DNA of 30,122 bases from an uncultured Eggerthellaceae bacterium (GCA_934623455.1 CAKTVK010000017.1:1-30122); one strand, 5' to 3'; counted from the first letter of the stretch, positions 15,140 to 24,196 are shown. The notes: generated from the sequence alone by a model not told the origin. Numbers and translations are program-made.

Positions 15140-16060
15140 TTATTTCATGTTCACGCAGTGATTGCGCTCGCCCGTTCTCAGGTATGTCATAACATCCTTA
15201 ACCGCCATAATGGCGCAATTATCTTCCGATTCAGCTGTGGAAGCGCCCAAATGCGGCAGCACAATAGCGTTTTCCATTGCCATAACAGCGGGAGTCGCAA
15301 AATCGGTTACGTACTTGCGCACTTTGCCAGAAGCAAGCGCCTGCGTCATGGCTTCAGCATCAATCAACGTATCGCGCGAGAAGTTCAGGAAAACGCATCC
15401 GGACTTCATTTGTTCGCATGCAGCAGCATCAATCATGCCGATGGTGCCCTCCATTGCGGGCACGTGAATAGTAATATAATCGCAATTCTGGTAGATATCA
15501 GCCAGCTCGGCGGTAAACGTCATATCGGACGAAATCACCGCAGCAGCATCGGCTGGAAGATACGGATCATAGCCGATCGTCTTCATTCCCAATGCCTCAG
15601 CGCTGCGAACAACCAGCTTGCCAATGGCGCCCAAGCCAATTACGCCCAGTGTCTTTCCCATGATTTCGCCACCCGCAAAAGCTTTCTTCGCTTTCTCAGC
15701 GCTCTTCCCAATTGCAGGATCATCGGCATTTTCCTTGCACCATTCAATGCCGCCCAAAACATCACGCGCCGCAAGCAGCATGCCGCACAGAACAAGCTCC
15801 TTCACGCCATTAGCATTTGCACCGGGCGTATTGAAGACGGGGATGCCACGCTCTGCCAATGCGGCAGTGGGGATATTGTTGTAGCCCGCACCGGCACGCG
15901 CAATCACTTTCACATTATCGGGAATGTCCATCGACAGCATATCAGCGCTGCGCACTAAAATAGCATCGGCCTGCGCAATGTCATCGGTCAGCTCGAATTC
16001 ATCGGTCAAATGGCTCAATCCAACCTGGGAAATGTTGTTCAAGCAAAGAATTTTATACAT
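15140..16060 (-). CDS. serA: D-3-phosphoglycerate dehydrogenase, short form
   Basis: This NAD-dependent 2-hydroxyacid dehydrogenase should oxidise 3-phosphoglycerate to 3-phosphohydroxypyruvate, the first step of serine synthesis. The 306-residue protein has the substrate-domain motif RAGAGYNN near residue 55 and a Rossmann fold with GLGAIG (142-147). Arg229 of the catalytic set is present, and His270 lies in LPHLGAST. The usual DVFxxEP stretch with the catalytic Glu is replaced by TDFATP (252-257), a form I recall in the short, ACT-less clade of anaerobes. It lacks the ACT regulatory domain of long SerA. ATG 16060 has GAGGTG six bases upstream; in-frame codons further 5' lack support. It sits 105 bases after coaBC with no clear terminator between. 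A related 2-hydroxyacid dehydrogenase specificity cannot be excluded. Confidence 0.82.
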   Translation of the reverse strand: MYKILCLNNISQVGLSHLTDEFELTDDIAQADAILVRSADMLSMDIPDNVKVIARAGAGYNNIPTAALAERGIPVFNTPGANANGVKELVLCGMLLAARDVLGGIEWCKENADDPAIGKSAEKAKKAFAGGEIMGKTLGVIGLGAIGKLVVRSAEALGMKTIGYDPYLPADAAAVISSDMTFTAELADIYQNCDYITIHVPAMEGTIGMIDAAACEQMKSGCVFLNFSRDTLIDAEAMTQALASGKVRKYVTDFATPAVMAMENAIVLPHLGASTAESEDNCAIMAVKDVMTYLRTGERNHCVNMK

Positions 16061-16165
16061 GAAGGGCACCTCTTTCTTTTCGACGCGATTATGTTCACTC
16101 ATTTCCAGTATGACGCATTACCATCGGTTTTTTACCAGCACGGGCCCGAAAATCCACGAACGAAC

Positions 16166-17437
16166 TTACGAAAGCGGCGCTTTCGCCAGCAATGCAACTG
16201 CTTCGTCAAGAATAGCCTGCGCTAAATCCTGCTTCGATTTTAAGCCAAACGACTTTACGGACCCATCGGTAACGAAAAGCGCCTCGTCTTCGTCAACGCC
16301 AAAGCCCTTACCAGCAGAAACATCGTTTGCAACAATAGCATGCGCGCCCTTCGATGCGAGTTTCTTGCGAGCGTTGTTCACCACGTCGTTCGTTTCGGCA
16401 GCAAAGCCGATGACAACTTGACCAGGTTTTTTCGCGTGACCGCACGTCTTTAGAATGTCAGGGTTCTCTACCAGGGAAACGGATGACAACGCTGCATCAT
16501 CGGTGCCTTTCTTGAGCTTCACGTCCGAAACGCAAGCAGGGCGCATATCGGAAACCGCAGCGCTGAAAATGGCTATGTCGCAATCCGGGAATACTTTCTC
16601 GCAAGCAGACATCATGTCGCATGCGGTCTTTACCGGAACAAGTTCAACATCCGCGGGCGGCTCAAGAGAAACCGGGCCCGAAACCAAAACAACATCCGCG
16701 CCGCGGTCACGCGCTGCGCACGCCAGGGCATATCCCATTTTCCCCGATGAGGGATTTGAGATGAAACGCACTGGGTCAATAGGTTCAACGGTTGGACCAG
16801 CGGTAATCATGATTTTCTTGCCCGCAAGGTCTTTCTTGGCAGCGCAAGCCAACTCCAATGCGCCATTGTCTGCACCTTTTGAACCGCACAGCATGTCATC
16901 GACAACGCAAGCAAGGTATTCGGGATCGGGCATGCGACCCTTCCCCACTTCGCCACATGCAAGATAACCTTCATCTGCCTCCACAATAGTAATTCCGCGC
17001 GATGCGAGCGTCTTCAAATTCTGCTGCGTTGCAACGTTTTCATACATATGAACGTTCATTGCAGGCGCAACAACCAACGGCGCCTGCGTAGCAAGAGCCG
17101 TTGTGGTAAGCAGATCGTCGGCAATGCCACAGGCTATTTTTGCGGCAACATTTGCCGTGCACGGCGCAATAATGAACAGGTCAGCCTCGGCCGCAAGAGA
17201 AATATGGTAGATAGGGTCCGCCGCACCAGCGAATAAATCAACGGCAACCGGTTCGTTTGTCAGCGCGCGAAACGTTGTAGGATCTACAAAATGCGTTGCG
17301 TTTTTCGTCATGACAACCTTCACGCGGTACCCTTTTTTCTGCAACGCGCGCACCAACTCACATGCTTTATAAACGGCAATGCAGCCGGTAACGCCCACAA
17401 GAACCGTTTTCTGAGTCGATTCCGTTGAGATATCCAT
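16166..17437 (-). CDS. coaBC: Bifunctional phosphopantothenoylcysteine decarboxylase / synthetase
   Basis: This fused enzyme makes 4'-phosphopantetheine in coenzyme A synthesis. The N-terminal CoaC half (about 1-185) is an FMN-dependent decarboxylase, with His78 in YHISLA, PAMNVHM at 125-131 and the ACGEVGKGRM loop at 160-169 including Cys161. The C-terminal CoaB half (about 190-423) carries ITAGPTVEPID, the FISNPSSGKMG nucleotide loop, SAAVSDM and a DVKLKK stretch. The 423-residue length is typical. The ATG at 17437 directly follows the stop of the ferrochelatase-like gene, and its AAGGAGG box is made by that gene's last codons, so translation is coupled. It is the last gene of the ileS-led run. 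Confidence 0.95.
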   Translation of the reverse strand: MDISTESTQKTVLVGVTGCIAVYKACELVRALQKKGYRVKVVMTKNATHFVDPTTFRALTNEPVAVDLFAGAADPIYHISLAAEADLFIIAPCTANVAAKIACGIADDLLTTTALATQAPLVVAPAMNVHMYENVATQQNLKTLASRGITIVEADEGYLACGEVGKGRMPDPEYLACVVDDMLCGSKGADNGALELACAAKKDLAGKKIMITAGPTVEPIDPVRFISNPSSGKMGYALACAARDRGADVVLVSGPVSLEPPADVELVPVKTACDMMSACEKVFPDCDIAIFSAAVSDMRPACVSDVKLKKGTDDAALSSVSLVENPDILKTCGHAKKPGQVVIGFAAETNDVVNNARKKLASKGAHAIVANDVSAGKGFGVDEDEALFVTDGSVKSFGLKSKQDLAQAILDEAVALLAKAPLS

Positions 17438-18487
17438 TTAATCCTCCTTAAGGTGGGGTGCCAGAATATTGGACAGAACCTTCAAGTGAGCCCGCGTTTT
17501 ACCCAAGGCGGGCACGTAAACAAAATTATCCCCATCGGCTACCAGCGAATGCATGCCGCCGGAATTCTCTTCGTTACGACAAACGTTGAACGCGCGGCGC
17601 AATTTCCGATTCACGTAATACTGCGTTTGAATGCCCTCGCATGCATATCCGGGGCACACCACGAACATGCGACCTTCGCAAAATCTGCCCCAACGTTCAA
17701 CGACATCGCTCACCTTGGGATCAAGATGCTCACCAGGTTTATACGGTAAATCGAAATACGCCATGGTCCAAGCATTTCGCGGCAACCCAAGCTCGCCCGC
17801 AACCGCAAGGCTTGTCGCTCCCGTTTGCAGCTCGTAATCATCGCCGTGTTCGATATCAGCCACCGGGATAGAGCTATACGCCACCAACAAACGATCACCT
17901 GCAGCCGCATTAAATCCCGCATGCTCGATCGAAGCAGCCAGCGCACGCGCATACATCTCGTTGTTGTAATAACTATCAAGATACGTGACGCGAGCTTTCA
18001 CATGAGTGCGCTGTTGCGCGTCTTTAACGTGCCCACGTAGCGTTTTATCGGTTGAAAAAGAGCCCTGCGGGAAGAGCGGAAATATTATTATTCGATTGCA
18101 ATTATTATCTTTCAAATGGGAAAATGCTTTTTCAAGACTCTGGGCACCATACAGCGATGCAGCACATACAACCAAAGAATCATCGCTATCAAGACGCTGC
18201 TGAAGCTGGCTGCTCAAAGCAAGCAGCGCTTGCCCTTCAGGAAAATTCCCTTGCGGCCAAATCGCCTGAAACGAAGCAACGCATTGTCGCGTCACACGAC
18301 GAAGCAAGCCGAAACGAACTTTTATCCACCAAAGAAAACGATTCCCTCTTCTGCAATGGCGGTCCAGCAAAATGCTCTTGCAAAAACGGCGCACTGCCCT
18401 TGGAGAAGCATCTACCGGCTCACCGTAGCCGACTACAATGACGCCCGTTTTCCGCTTGATCGGAACATCTTCGGACTTTCTTCTCAT
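17438..18487 (-). CDS. Ferrochelatase-family protein lacking the catalytic His and Glu
   Basis: The 349-residue product has the two-domain ferrochelatase (HemH) fold. Visible family features are YGEP near residue 21, SLYGAQS (111-117), PLFPQGSFST (137-146), GDDY (215-218) and the PGY segment (279-281). A gap-free alignment from memory with Bacillus HemH puts Ser205 at the invariant metal-binding His (AYSSIP versus SAHSLP). It puts Gln287 at the catalytic Glu (EGIQT versus DHLEV). Canonical ferrochelatase activity is therefore doubtful, although the gene is intact. No haem synthesis genes are in the window. It starts 6 bases after rluD (GGGGA upstream) and its end supplies the coaBC ribosome binding site, so it is expressed as part of this operon. 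The real role is unknown; it may be a non-catalytic or differently working chelatase homologue. Confidence 0.82.
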   Translation of the reverse strand: MRRKSEDVPIKRKTGVIVVGYGEPVDASPRAVRRFCKSILLDRHCRRGNRFLWWIKVRFGLLRRVTRQCVASFQAIWPQGNFPEGQALLALSSQLQQRLDSDDSLVVCAASLYGAQSLEKAFSHLKDNNCNRIIIFPLFPQGSFSTDKTLRGHVKDAQQRTHVKARVTYLDSYYNNEMYARALAASIEHAGFNAAAGDRLLVAYSSIPVADIEHGDDYELQTGATSLAVAGELGLPRNAWTMAYFDLPYKPGEHLDPKVSDVVERWGRFCEGRMFVVCPGYACEGIQTQYYVNRKLRRAFNVCRNEENSGGMHSLVADGDNFVYVPALGKTRAHLKVLSNILAPHLKED

Positions 18488-18493
18488 GGCATA

Positions 18494-19540
18494 TCATCCC
18501 CAAAACGTTTCAAGACAAGGCATCGGAGCGGAAGCAAGGCGCTCAAACAATTCGCGTCCCGCTTCCGTGCGACCAGCGCTTCTTTCGGCAAGGCCATCAA
18601 GAACCCCTTGCAAATCCGCAGGCAAACGATCATCGAAATCAAGATGCTCCTGAGTAACAGGATGGTCGAAAGCAAGATGAAACGAATGCAAAAACTGTCG
18701 CTGAAGCCCCAACGAAGCGCTTGTGTGGCGGGGCGCATGGGCCGTATACAGCGGATCGCCCACGAGCGGATGGCGCGTATATTCCATATGCACGCGAATC
18801 TGATGCGTGCGGCCGGTAAAAAGCTTGCAATCGATAAGCGTGTAGCCATCATCGTTTCGGTCCGCTTCGAAACGCTCAAGCACGCGAAACGTAGTCAGAG
18901 CATCGCGCGCCGAATCAACATCGCGAATTGCCATGCGTAAACGCTCGGTGGCATGGCGTGCAATGGGGGCATCCACCATACCGCTATCATGAGCAATACG
19001 GCCATGGACAAGCGCCAGGTAATGACGGTCAACTTCGCGCGCTTGAATGCTTTCCATAAGCGCCTGACCAGCCTCGTTCGTCTTAGCAGCAAGCATCAAA
19101 CCGCTCGTGTCCATATCCAAGCGATGCACAATACCTAAACGATCATCGTCGCCCTGCACGTTGCATAGATGGTCATACCCGCAATGGTTGATAAGCGCGT
19201 TCACCAACGTTCCATCATAATGGTCAACCGACGGATGGCACACCAACCCCGCTTGCTTGGAAATAACCAGCAAGTGATCGTCTTCAAAACGCACATCAAG
19301 CGGAATATCCTGGCCACTCACAATATGCTCAAGCGCTTCCTCGACTTCATAATAAACGAAATCACCCGCTTTAAGCACGTATTTCTTAGCTGCGGCGCTG
19401 CCATTTACCAGCACGCTACCGCTTTCGCACGCCTTGGCAGCAGCGCTCCTGCTGGCATAAGCATCACGATTAGCCAACGCAGAATCAAGGCGCTGACCAG
19501 CATCGCTTATATCGGCGCGGAAAGAAAACGACTTACTCAT
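18494..19540 (-). CDS. rluD: 23S rRNA pseudouridine synthase, RluD family
   Basis: This enzyme isomerises uridines in 23S rRNA. The product is 348 residues from the chosen start. An S4 RNA-binding domain occupies about residues 5-60, followed by the RluA-type catalytic domain. The signature GIVHRLDMDTSGL is present with catalytic Asp142, and KLFTGRTHQIRVH lies near residue 240. ATG 19540 overlaps the last 8 bases of lspA and has AAGG upstream; two further ATGs lie a little 5' inside lspA. RluA, RluC and RluD cannot be separated with certainty by motif alone; the place next to lspA is the common bacterial one for the RluD type. Confidence 0.9.
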   Translation of the reverse strand: MSKSFSFRADISDAGQRLDSALANRDAYASRSAAAKACESGSVLVNGSAAAKKYVLKAGDFVYYEVEEALEHIVSGQDIPLDVRFEDDHLLVISKQAGLVCHPSVDHYDGTLVNALINHCGYDHLCNVQGDDDRLGIVHRLDMDTSGLMLAAKTNEAGQALMESIQAREVDRHYLALVHGRIAHDSGMVDAPIARHATERLRMAIRDVDSARDALTTFRVLERFEADRNDDGYTLIDCKLFTGRTHQIRVHMEYTRHPLVGDPLYTAHAPRHTSASLGLQRQFLHSFHLAFDHPVTQEHLDFDDRLPADLQGVLDGLAERSAGRTEAGRELFERLASAPMPCLETFWG

Positions 19541-20093
19541 GAGCATCGCCTTCTTTGCTTGCTGCTTCATCAGCATGCCCATGCAGGAAGAAAAACAGAA
19601 GGAAGATCACAATACCGCAGGTCACGCCAATATCGGCAATGTTAAATACCGGGAAATCCATAAAGCTCAGATTGATGAAATCAACAACGTAGCCCAGCGT
19701 AAAGCGGTCAATGGCATTACCGATGCCACCCGAAAAAACCAGGGCGATGCCAACTGTCTCAGGGATAGAAATATCTTTGCTCAAATACGCAAACAACGCG
19801 GCAATAGCAACGCACATCAGCACCGAGAAAATACCCAGACCAAACGTCGCATTGCCAAACATCCCCCAGGCAGCGCCTGTGTTATGTACAAGCAGGAACT
19901 CGAATAAACCAAGGAACGGACCCGCAATGTTCTGGCCCACGGAAAACGCGCCGCTATTGAAATACGCTTTCGTAGCAATATCGAAAACAAGCCACGCAAG
20001 CGCAACACAAGCAAACAGAGCCGCCGCAGCGCGACGACTCTTAATTGCAGCAAGCAGCTGAGACTCTTTTTTGTTCGTATCAGAAGAACTCAA
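19533..20093 (-). CDS. lspA: Lipoprotein signal peptidase (signal peptidase II)
   Basis: This is the membrane aspartyl protease that cleaves the signal peptide from diacylated prolipoproteins. The 186-residue protein has four hydrophobic helices. Both catalytic aspartates sit in conserved motifs: Asp129 in GNAIDRF and Asp154 in FNIADI. NTGAAWGMF (71-79) is also present. There is no ATG between the ileS stop and the first helix. I propose the TTG at 20093, with AGGCGG six bases upstream; a TTG six bases earlier is the alternative. Non-ATG initiation plus the 10-base spacing from ileS points to coupling. The C-terminus is charged (His/Asp/Glu) and overlaps the rluD start by 8 bases. Confidence 0.92.
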   Translation of the reverse strand: MSSSDTNKKESQLLAAIKSRRAAAALFACVALAWLVFDIATKAYFNSGAFSVGQNIAGPFLGLFEFLLVHNTGAAWGMFGNATFGLGIFSVLMCVAIAALFAYLSKDISIPETVGIALVFSGGIGNAIDRFTLGYVVDFINLSFMDFPVFNIADIGVTCGIVIFLLFFFLHGHADEAASKEGDAHE

Positions 20094-20103
20094 GAGCAAC
20101 CGC

Positions 20104-22956
20104 CTATTCCTCGACGTATCCCAGCTCTTCGAGCACGTCACCGCAACGCTTGCAAACGTGCGGATACTTCTCGTTGCCGCCCAGCTCGGTAACATTCCAG
20201 CAGCGCGGGCACTTCTCGCCCGGGGCAACAGACACGGTAACGGCCAGACCATCGCCCTGCTCAAAGCTCACCGACGACACAATGAACAGCTCGGTCAGCA
20301 CGTCTTGATCAAACGCCTTCAGCTGCTCGAAATCCTCGGCAGGAGCAGTAATCGCAATAGCGGCTTCCTGACTCTTGTTGATGGTCTTTGCAACGCGCGC
20401 GTTCTCAAGTTCCTTCGTAACCACATCGCGCACTTCGAACAGCTTCTCGAACTTATCGGCGAAAGCCTGCGCATCTTCAGGCAGCGCAGGAACGAAATCC
20501 TCGCGCGTAGGCCAGCCAGCCAGCTGAACGCTTTCGGGGCGACCTTCGCGTGCCAAAGCAGCGGCAGGATAGCTCTCCCATGCTTCATCGGTGGTAAACG
20601 TCAGAATCGGGGAAAGAATGCGGACAAGCACTTCAATAACATTCATAAGCACCGTCTGCGCAGCGCGACGACGCACCGAGTTTTGCGCCTCGGAATACAG
20701 ACGATCCTTGATAACATCCATATAAACAGCGGAAACATCGTTGATGAAGTCGTAAGCCAAACGGTACACGCTGTTGAAGGCGTATTCGTCGTAAGCAGCG
20801 GTAACGTCATCAACCAAGCGGGCGGTCTTGACCATCATGTACTGATCGATGGGATCAAGGTCGTCCCAGCTGGTCACAGCATCGTTTTCTTCGTCGAAAT
20901 CAACTACGTTGCTCAACATGAAGCGCAACGAGTTACGGAACTTACGATACGCATCGGAAACCTGCTTGATAATGTTGTCGCCCAAACGCACGTCGTGGCT
21001 GAAGTCAACGCTTGCAACCCACAAACGCAAAACGTCAGCGCCAAACTTATTGCAGATATCGGCCGGATCAACGCCATTGCCCTTGGACTTCGACATCTTC
21101 TCGCCATTTTCGTCCACCACAAAGCCGCAGTGCATAACGCTCTTGTACGGCGGCTTGCCGTAAGCACCCACGCTGGTCAAAAGCGAGCTTTGGAACCAGC
21201 CACGATGCTGGTCCGAACCTTCCAGATACATATCGGCTGGCCAGGTCAAACCCTCGTTAGCACGATGCTTGAGCACGCCCACGTGAGAAACGCCAGACTC
21301 CCACCACACGTCCAAAATGTCCTTTTCGGGCTGCAAATTGTGGCTGCCGCACTTCGGGCAGCAAACGCTTTCAGGCAGATACTCAGAAGGCTTGCGAATG
21401 AACCACGCATCGGCGCCTTCCTTATCGAACAGATCGATAACGGCATCAAAGGATTCCTCGTTTGCAACAATCTCGCCGCAATCCGCGCACGAGAACACTG
21501 GAATAGGCACACCCCAGCTGCGCTGACGCGAAATGCACCAGTCGGGGCGCTCAGAAACCATGGCGCCAATACGATTGTGGGACCATTCCGGAATCCAGGT
21601 CACCTGGTTCTCGATGGCGTCAACCGCCTTATCGCGCAGGCCGGTATCGTCCATGGAAACGAACCACTGCGTAGTGGCGCGGAAGATGACCGGCTTGTGG
21701 CAACGCCAGCAATGCGGGTAGCTGTGGTTGATGTCCACATGCGCAACCAGCGAACCCCGCTCTTTCAGCCATTCGATAATCTTGGGGTTCGCTTCGTCGG
21801 TGGTCATGCCTTCCCAACGGCACGTGCCGGCGTAGAAGCGACCTTCATCGTCAACGGGCATCTTGATATCTTTAATGCCATTGAACTGGCACACCTTATA
21901 GTCGTCAACGCCATGACCAGGTGCAGTATGAACAGCACCGGTACCAGTATCCAGCGTGACATGATTGCCGCAGATGATAACGCCTGTTTCGCCGTCACAC
22001 ACCGGGTGAACGTAAACGCAGCCGTTCAATGCGGTGCCCGGGAACGTGAGTTTTTCGCCGCCATCCTGCAGGAACTCAACGTTTTCCCAGCCAGCAACAG
22101 TGATAACAGCTTCAGCCAGCTCTTCGGCCATAACCAGAAGCTCGCCGTTTACGATAGCAACAACATACGTTGCATCCGGCGACAAGCTGACTGCCTGGTT
22201 TGCGGGAAGCGTCCACGGTGTGGTGGTCCAAATCACCACGGCATTAGGAGCGTCGCCCAGACCTGCAGCAACGGCTGCCGCCTTGAACGCTTCAGGCATT
22301 TCCTGGAAATAGAACTTCACGTAAATAGAAGGAGACACTTCGTCGCCGTATTCGATTTCCGCTTCGGCAAGCGCGGTGTGACAGTTCGAGCACCAATGGA
22401 TGGGCTTGCGACCACGATATACGCTGCCGTTCAGATACATTTCCTTGAAGATCTCAACGTCGGCCGTCTCAAAATTATGATGATACGTCAGGTACGGATG
22501 CTCCCAATCGGCATTCACACCCAAGCGCTTGAAGCCATCGCGCTGGATTCCCACGTACTTCGTAGCCCAATCATGGCAGAGTTTACGCAGCTCAGGTTGG
22601 CTGATCTGCGCCATCTTCTCTTTGCCGAGCGTTGTTTCCACCATGTGCTCGATAGGCTGGCCATGGCAGTCCCAACCGGGAACGTATGGGGTGAAATAGC
22701 CGCGCTGCGCATGAGACTTCACAACGAAGTCTTTCAGGATCTTATTGAACGCATGCCCCACGTGAATCGGACCGTTTGCATACGGAGGGCCATCGTGAAG
22801 AACGAACGGCTTACCGTCCTTATTCTTCTCGAGCACCTTCCAATACAACTCCATATCTTCCCATTTCTGCAAGCGTTTCGGCTCGTTGATGGGCAAATCG
22901 GCCTTCATTGGGAACGAGGCCTGGAACATATTCATGGTCTTCTTGTAACTTGCCAT
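20104..22956 (-). CDS. ileS: Isoleucyl-tRNA synthetase
   Basis: This is a class I aminoacyl-tRNA synthetase that charges tRNA-Ile, with an editing domain that removes valine. The 950-residue product has HVGH (65-68) as the HIGH motif. TTTPWTLPANQAV and the GHGVDDY region mark the editing domain, and KMSKS lies near residue 600. A C-terminal zinc finger has Cys916/919 and Cys935/938, so it is the bacterial type that carries this finger. The ATG at 22956 has AGGGG ten bases upstream; an in-frame TTG nine bases earlier sits too close to that box. It leads the run ileS-lspA-rluD-ferrochelatase-like-coaBC. I looked for a T-box leader and did not find one. Confidence 0.97.
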   Translation of the reverse strand: MASYKKTMNMFQASFPMKADLPINEPKRLQKWEDMELYWKVLEKNKDGKPFVLHDGPPYANGPIHVGHAFNKILKDFVVKSHAQRGYFTPYVPGWDCHGQPIEHMVETTLGKEKMAQISQPELRKLCHDWATKYVGIQRDGFKRLGVNADWEHPYLTYHHNFETADVEIFKEMYLNGSVYRGRKPIHWCSNCHTALAEAEIEYGDEVSPSIYVKFYFQEMPEAFKAAAVAAGLGDAPNAVVIWTTTPWTLPANQAVSLSPDATYVVAIVNGELLVMAEELAEAVITVAGWENVEFLQDGGEKLTFPGTALNGCVYVHPVCDGETGVIICGNHVTLDTGTGAVHTAPGHGVDDYKVCQFNGIKDIKMPVDDEGRFYAGTCRWEGMTTDEANPKIIEWLKERGSLVAHVDINHSYPHCWRCHKPVIFRATTQWFVSMDDTGLRDKAVDAIENQVTWIPEWSHNRIGAMVSERPDWCISRQRSWGVPIPVFSCADCGEIVANEESFDAVIDLFDKEGADAWFIRKPSEYLPESVCCPKCGSHNLQPEKDILDVWWESGVSHVGVLKHRANEGLTWPADMYLEGSDQHRGWFQSSLLTSVGAYGKPPYKSVMHCGFVVDENGEKMSKSKGNGVDPADICNKFGADVLRLWVASVDFSHDVRLGDNIIKQVSDAYRKFRNSLRFMLSNVVDFDEENDAVTSWDDLDPIDQYMMVKTARLVDDVTAAYDEYAFNSVYRLAYDFINDVSAVYMDVIKDRLYSEAQNSVRRRAAQTVLMNVIEVLVRILSPILTFTTDEAWESYPAAALAREGRPESVQLAGWPTREDFVPALPEDAQAFADKFEKLFEVRDVVTKELENARVAKTINKSQEAAIAITAPAEDFEQLKAFDQDVLTELFIVSSVSFEQGDGLAVTVSVAPGEKCPRCWNVTELGGNEKYPHVCKRCGDVLEELGYVEE

Positions 22957-23002
22957 ATGGTTCAATCCCCTTTTCGCGGACTATCTAGACACAATCCTTG
23001 CA

Positions 23003-23008
23003 ATTATA
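23003..23008 (-). promoter_or_regulatory. ileS: Possible -10 element of ileS
   Basis: The minus strand has a perfect TATAAT. No good -35 lies 16-18 bases upstream. A start near 22996 would give a leader of about 40 bases to the ileS ATG. Confidence 0.4.
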
Positions 23009-23171
23009 GGGGAAAATGCAACGCTCCGATAAAAAGAATTGGAACTTATCACATAGGATGGTGAAGCTGCCGGGTAGTCGGCTTTTTTGTCACACCCTGC
23101 AAGGGCATCACAAGGGCAAATGAGAGATTTGTTTGTTGAAACCATACATATCTCACGATTTCGGGAAATAC

Positions 23172-23200
23172 TTGTTACAATGTAGCCGTTTGTGTAACAT
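23172..23200 (+). promoter_or_regulatory. Putative degV promoter with overlapping inverted repeat
   Basis: TTGTTA (23172-23177), a 17-base spacer and TAACAT (23195-23200) form a possible promoter. The same bases hold a perfect inverted repeat, TGTTACA (23173-23179) and TGTAACA (23193-23199). The arm centres are 20 bases apart, about two helical turns. A dimeric regulator bound here would block RNA polymerase. Confidence 0.45.
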
Positions 23201-23220
23201 TTCGATACGAAGGAATTACC

Positions 23221-24102
23221 GTGACATATAAAATTGTGACCGACTCAAGCGCCACGCTGCCTCTTGAGCTCATTAAAGAATTCGACTTGACCATCCTTCC
23301 GTTGTCCTACATGGATACGGCTACGGGCATTCAGACCCCTATTAACGTATTCGATGAAAGCTTTGACCTGGTTGCGTTCTACAACAACATGCGCAATGGC
23401 ATAGTGTACACCACTTCGCTGCCCAACCAATCCGACTCGTACGATACGCTGGTAAAACTGCTCGAAGAAGGAAACGACCTGATCTACATCGGTTTCGACA
23501 GCGCTCTTTCGGGCACCTGTGAAGCGGTAAGCGCAATCATGGATCGCTTGGCCGAAGAATACCCCGCTCGGAAACTCATCCACATTGACACGCTTGCCGC
23601 CGTGGGAGCTGAGGGTCTTTTGGTGTATTACGCTTCGCGCATGAAGCAAAAAGGAGCAAGTATCGAAGAGGTTGCGCAGTGGGTCAACGAAAACAAGCTC
23701 TGCGTTGACCATTGGTTTACCGTAGAGGATTTGAAATACTTGCTGCGCGGCGGTCGCGTTTCCAAAACAAGCGCGACGGTTGGCACCGTGCTCAACGTCA
23801 AGCCCGTTATGACGGTCGGAACCGATGGCGTACTGACCCCCATTGAAAAAGTGCGTGGCCGCAAGAAGAGCCTGCAAGCGCTGGTAAAGCACTTCGAGGA
23901 AACTCACAGCGAGATCAATGACGATTACGTGGTGTGCATTGAACATGGCGACTGCGCAGAAGATGCCGAATGGGTACGTAACGAAATCGCCGAAAAATTT
24001 GGCGTCAAGAACTTCATGGTGGAGCTTCTTGATCCGGTTATCGGTTCACACACTGGCCCTGGCCTGGTTGTTGTTTGCTACCCGTGCAAGCCGCGTGCTT
24101 AG
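23221..24102 (+). CDS. DegV family fatty-acid-binding protein
   Basis: DegV (FakB-type) proteins bind a fatty acid in the cytoplasm, and some present it to a fatty acid kinase for phosphorylation. The 293 residues cover the whole family. TDSSATLP lies at residues 7-14, TTSLPNQSD near 61, the GFDSALSGT stretch near 98, EDLKYLLRGGRVSK near 174, and a C-terminal GSHTGPG loop that contacts the lipid head group. The start is GTG at 23221 with AAGGAA five bases upstream. It is monocistronic between its own promoter and terminator. The kinase partner is not in the window, so its ligand and role are inferred from family only. Confidence 0.9.
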   Translation: MTYKIVTDSSATLPLELIKEFDLTILPLSYMDTATGIQTPINVFDESFDLVAFYNNMRNGIVYTTSLPNQSDSYDTLVKLLEEGNDLIYIGFDSALSGTCEAVSAIMDRLAEEYPARKLIHIDTLAAVGAEGLLVYYASRMKQKGASIEEVAQWVNENKLCVDHWFTVEDLKYLLRGGRVSKTSATVGTVLNVKPVMTVGTDGVLTPIEKVRGRKKSLQALVKHFEETHSEINDDYVVCIEHGDCAEDAEWVRNEIAEKFGVKNFMVELLDPVIGSHTGPGLVVVCYPCKPRA

Positions 24103-24140
24103 CCGTTACGTTGCCGAGCGCTTCTGAAGCATCCAAACAC

Positions 24141-24183
24141 ATGCCCCTTGGTTCATTCGCAGCCAAGGGGCATTTTCGTTTTT
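24141..24183 (+). terminator. Rho-independent terminator after degV
   Basis: ATGCCCCTTGG (24141-24151) pairs perfectly with CCAAGGGGCAT (24163-24173), an 11-bp stem with an 11-base loop, followed by T-rich sequence TTTCGTTTTT. It lies 38 bases after the stop. Confidence 0.9.
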
Positions 24184-24196
24184 GCCCCCCTGTCCC

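Noticed and set aside
20071..23064. 997-codon open frame on the plus strand
   Set aside because: It lies opposite ileS, whose product is certain; long antisense frames are a by-product of codon bias. Similar shadows lie opposite the GT2 gene (27104-28255) and, on the minus strand, opposite pta (29488-30057).
23069..23088. GCCG-N6-CGGC followed by six T on the plus strand
   Set aside because: Only a 4-bp stem, and no plus-strand gene lies upstream for it to terminate; perhaps an insulator, but unsupported.
23100..23118. Direct repeat CAAGGGCA with 11-base period between ileS and degV
   Set aside because: Two copies of eight bases only; no link to a promoter; likely chance.
22957..23220. T-box riboswitch in the ileS leader
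   Set aside because: I looked for the TGGNACCGCG-type element and a specifier stem on the minus strand and found neither.
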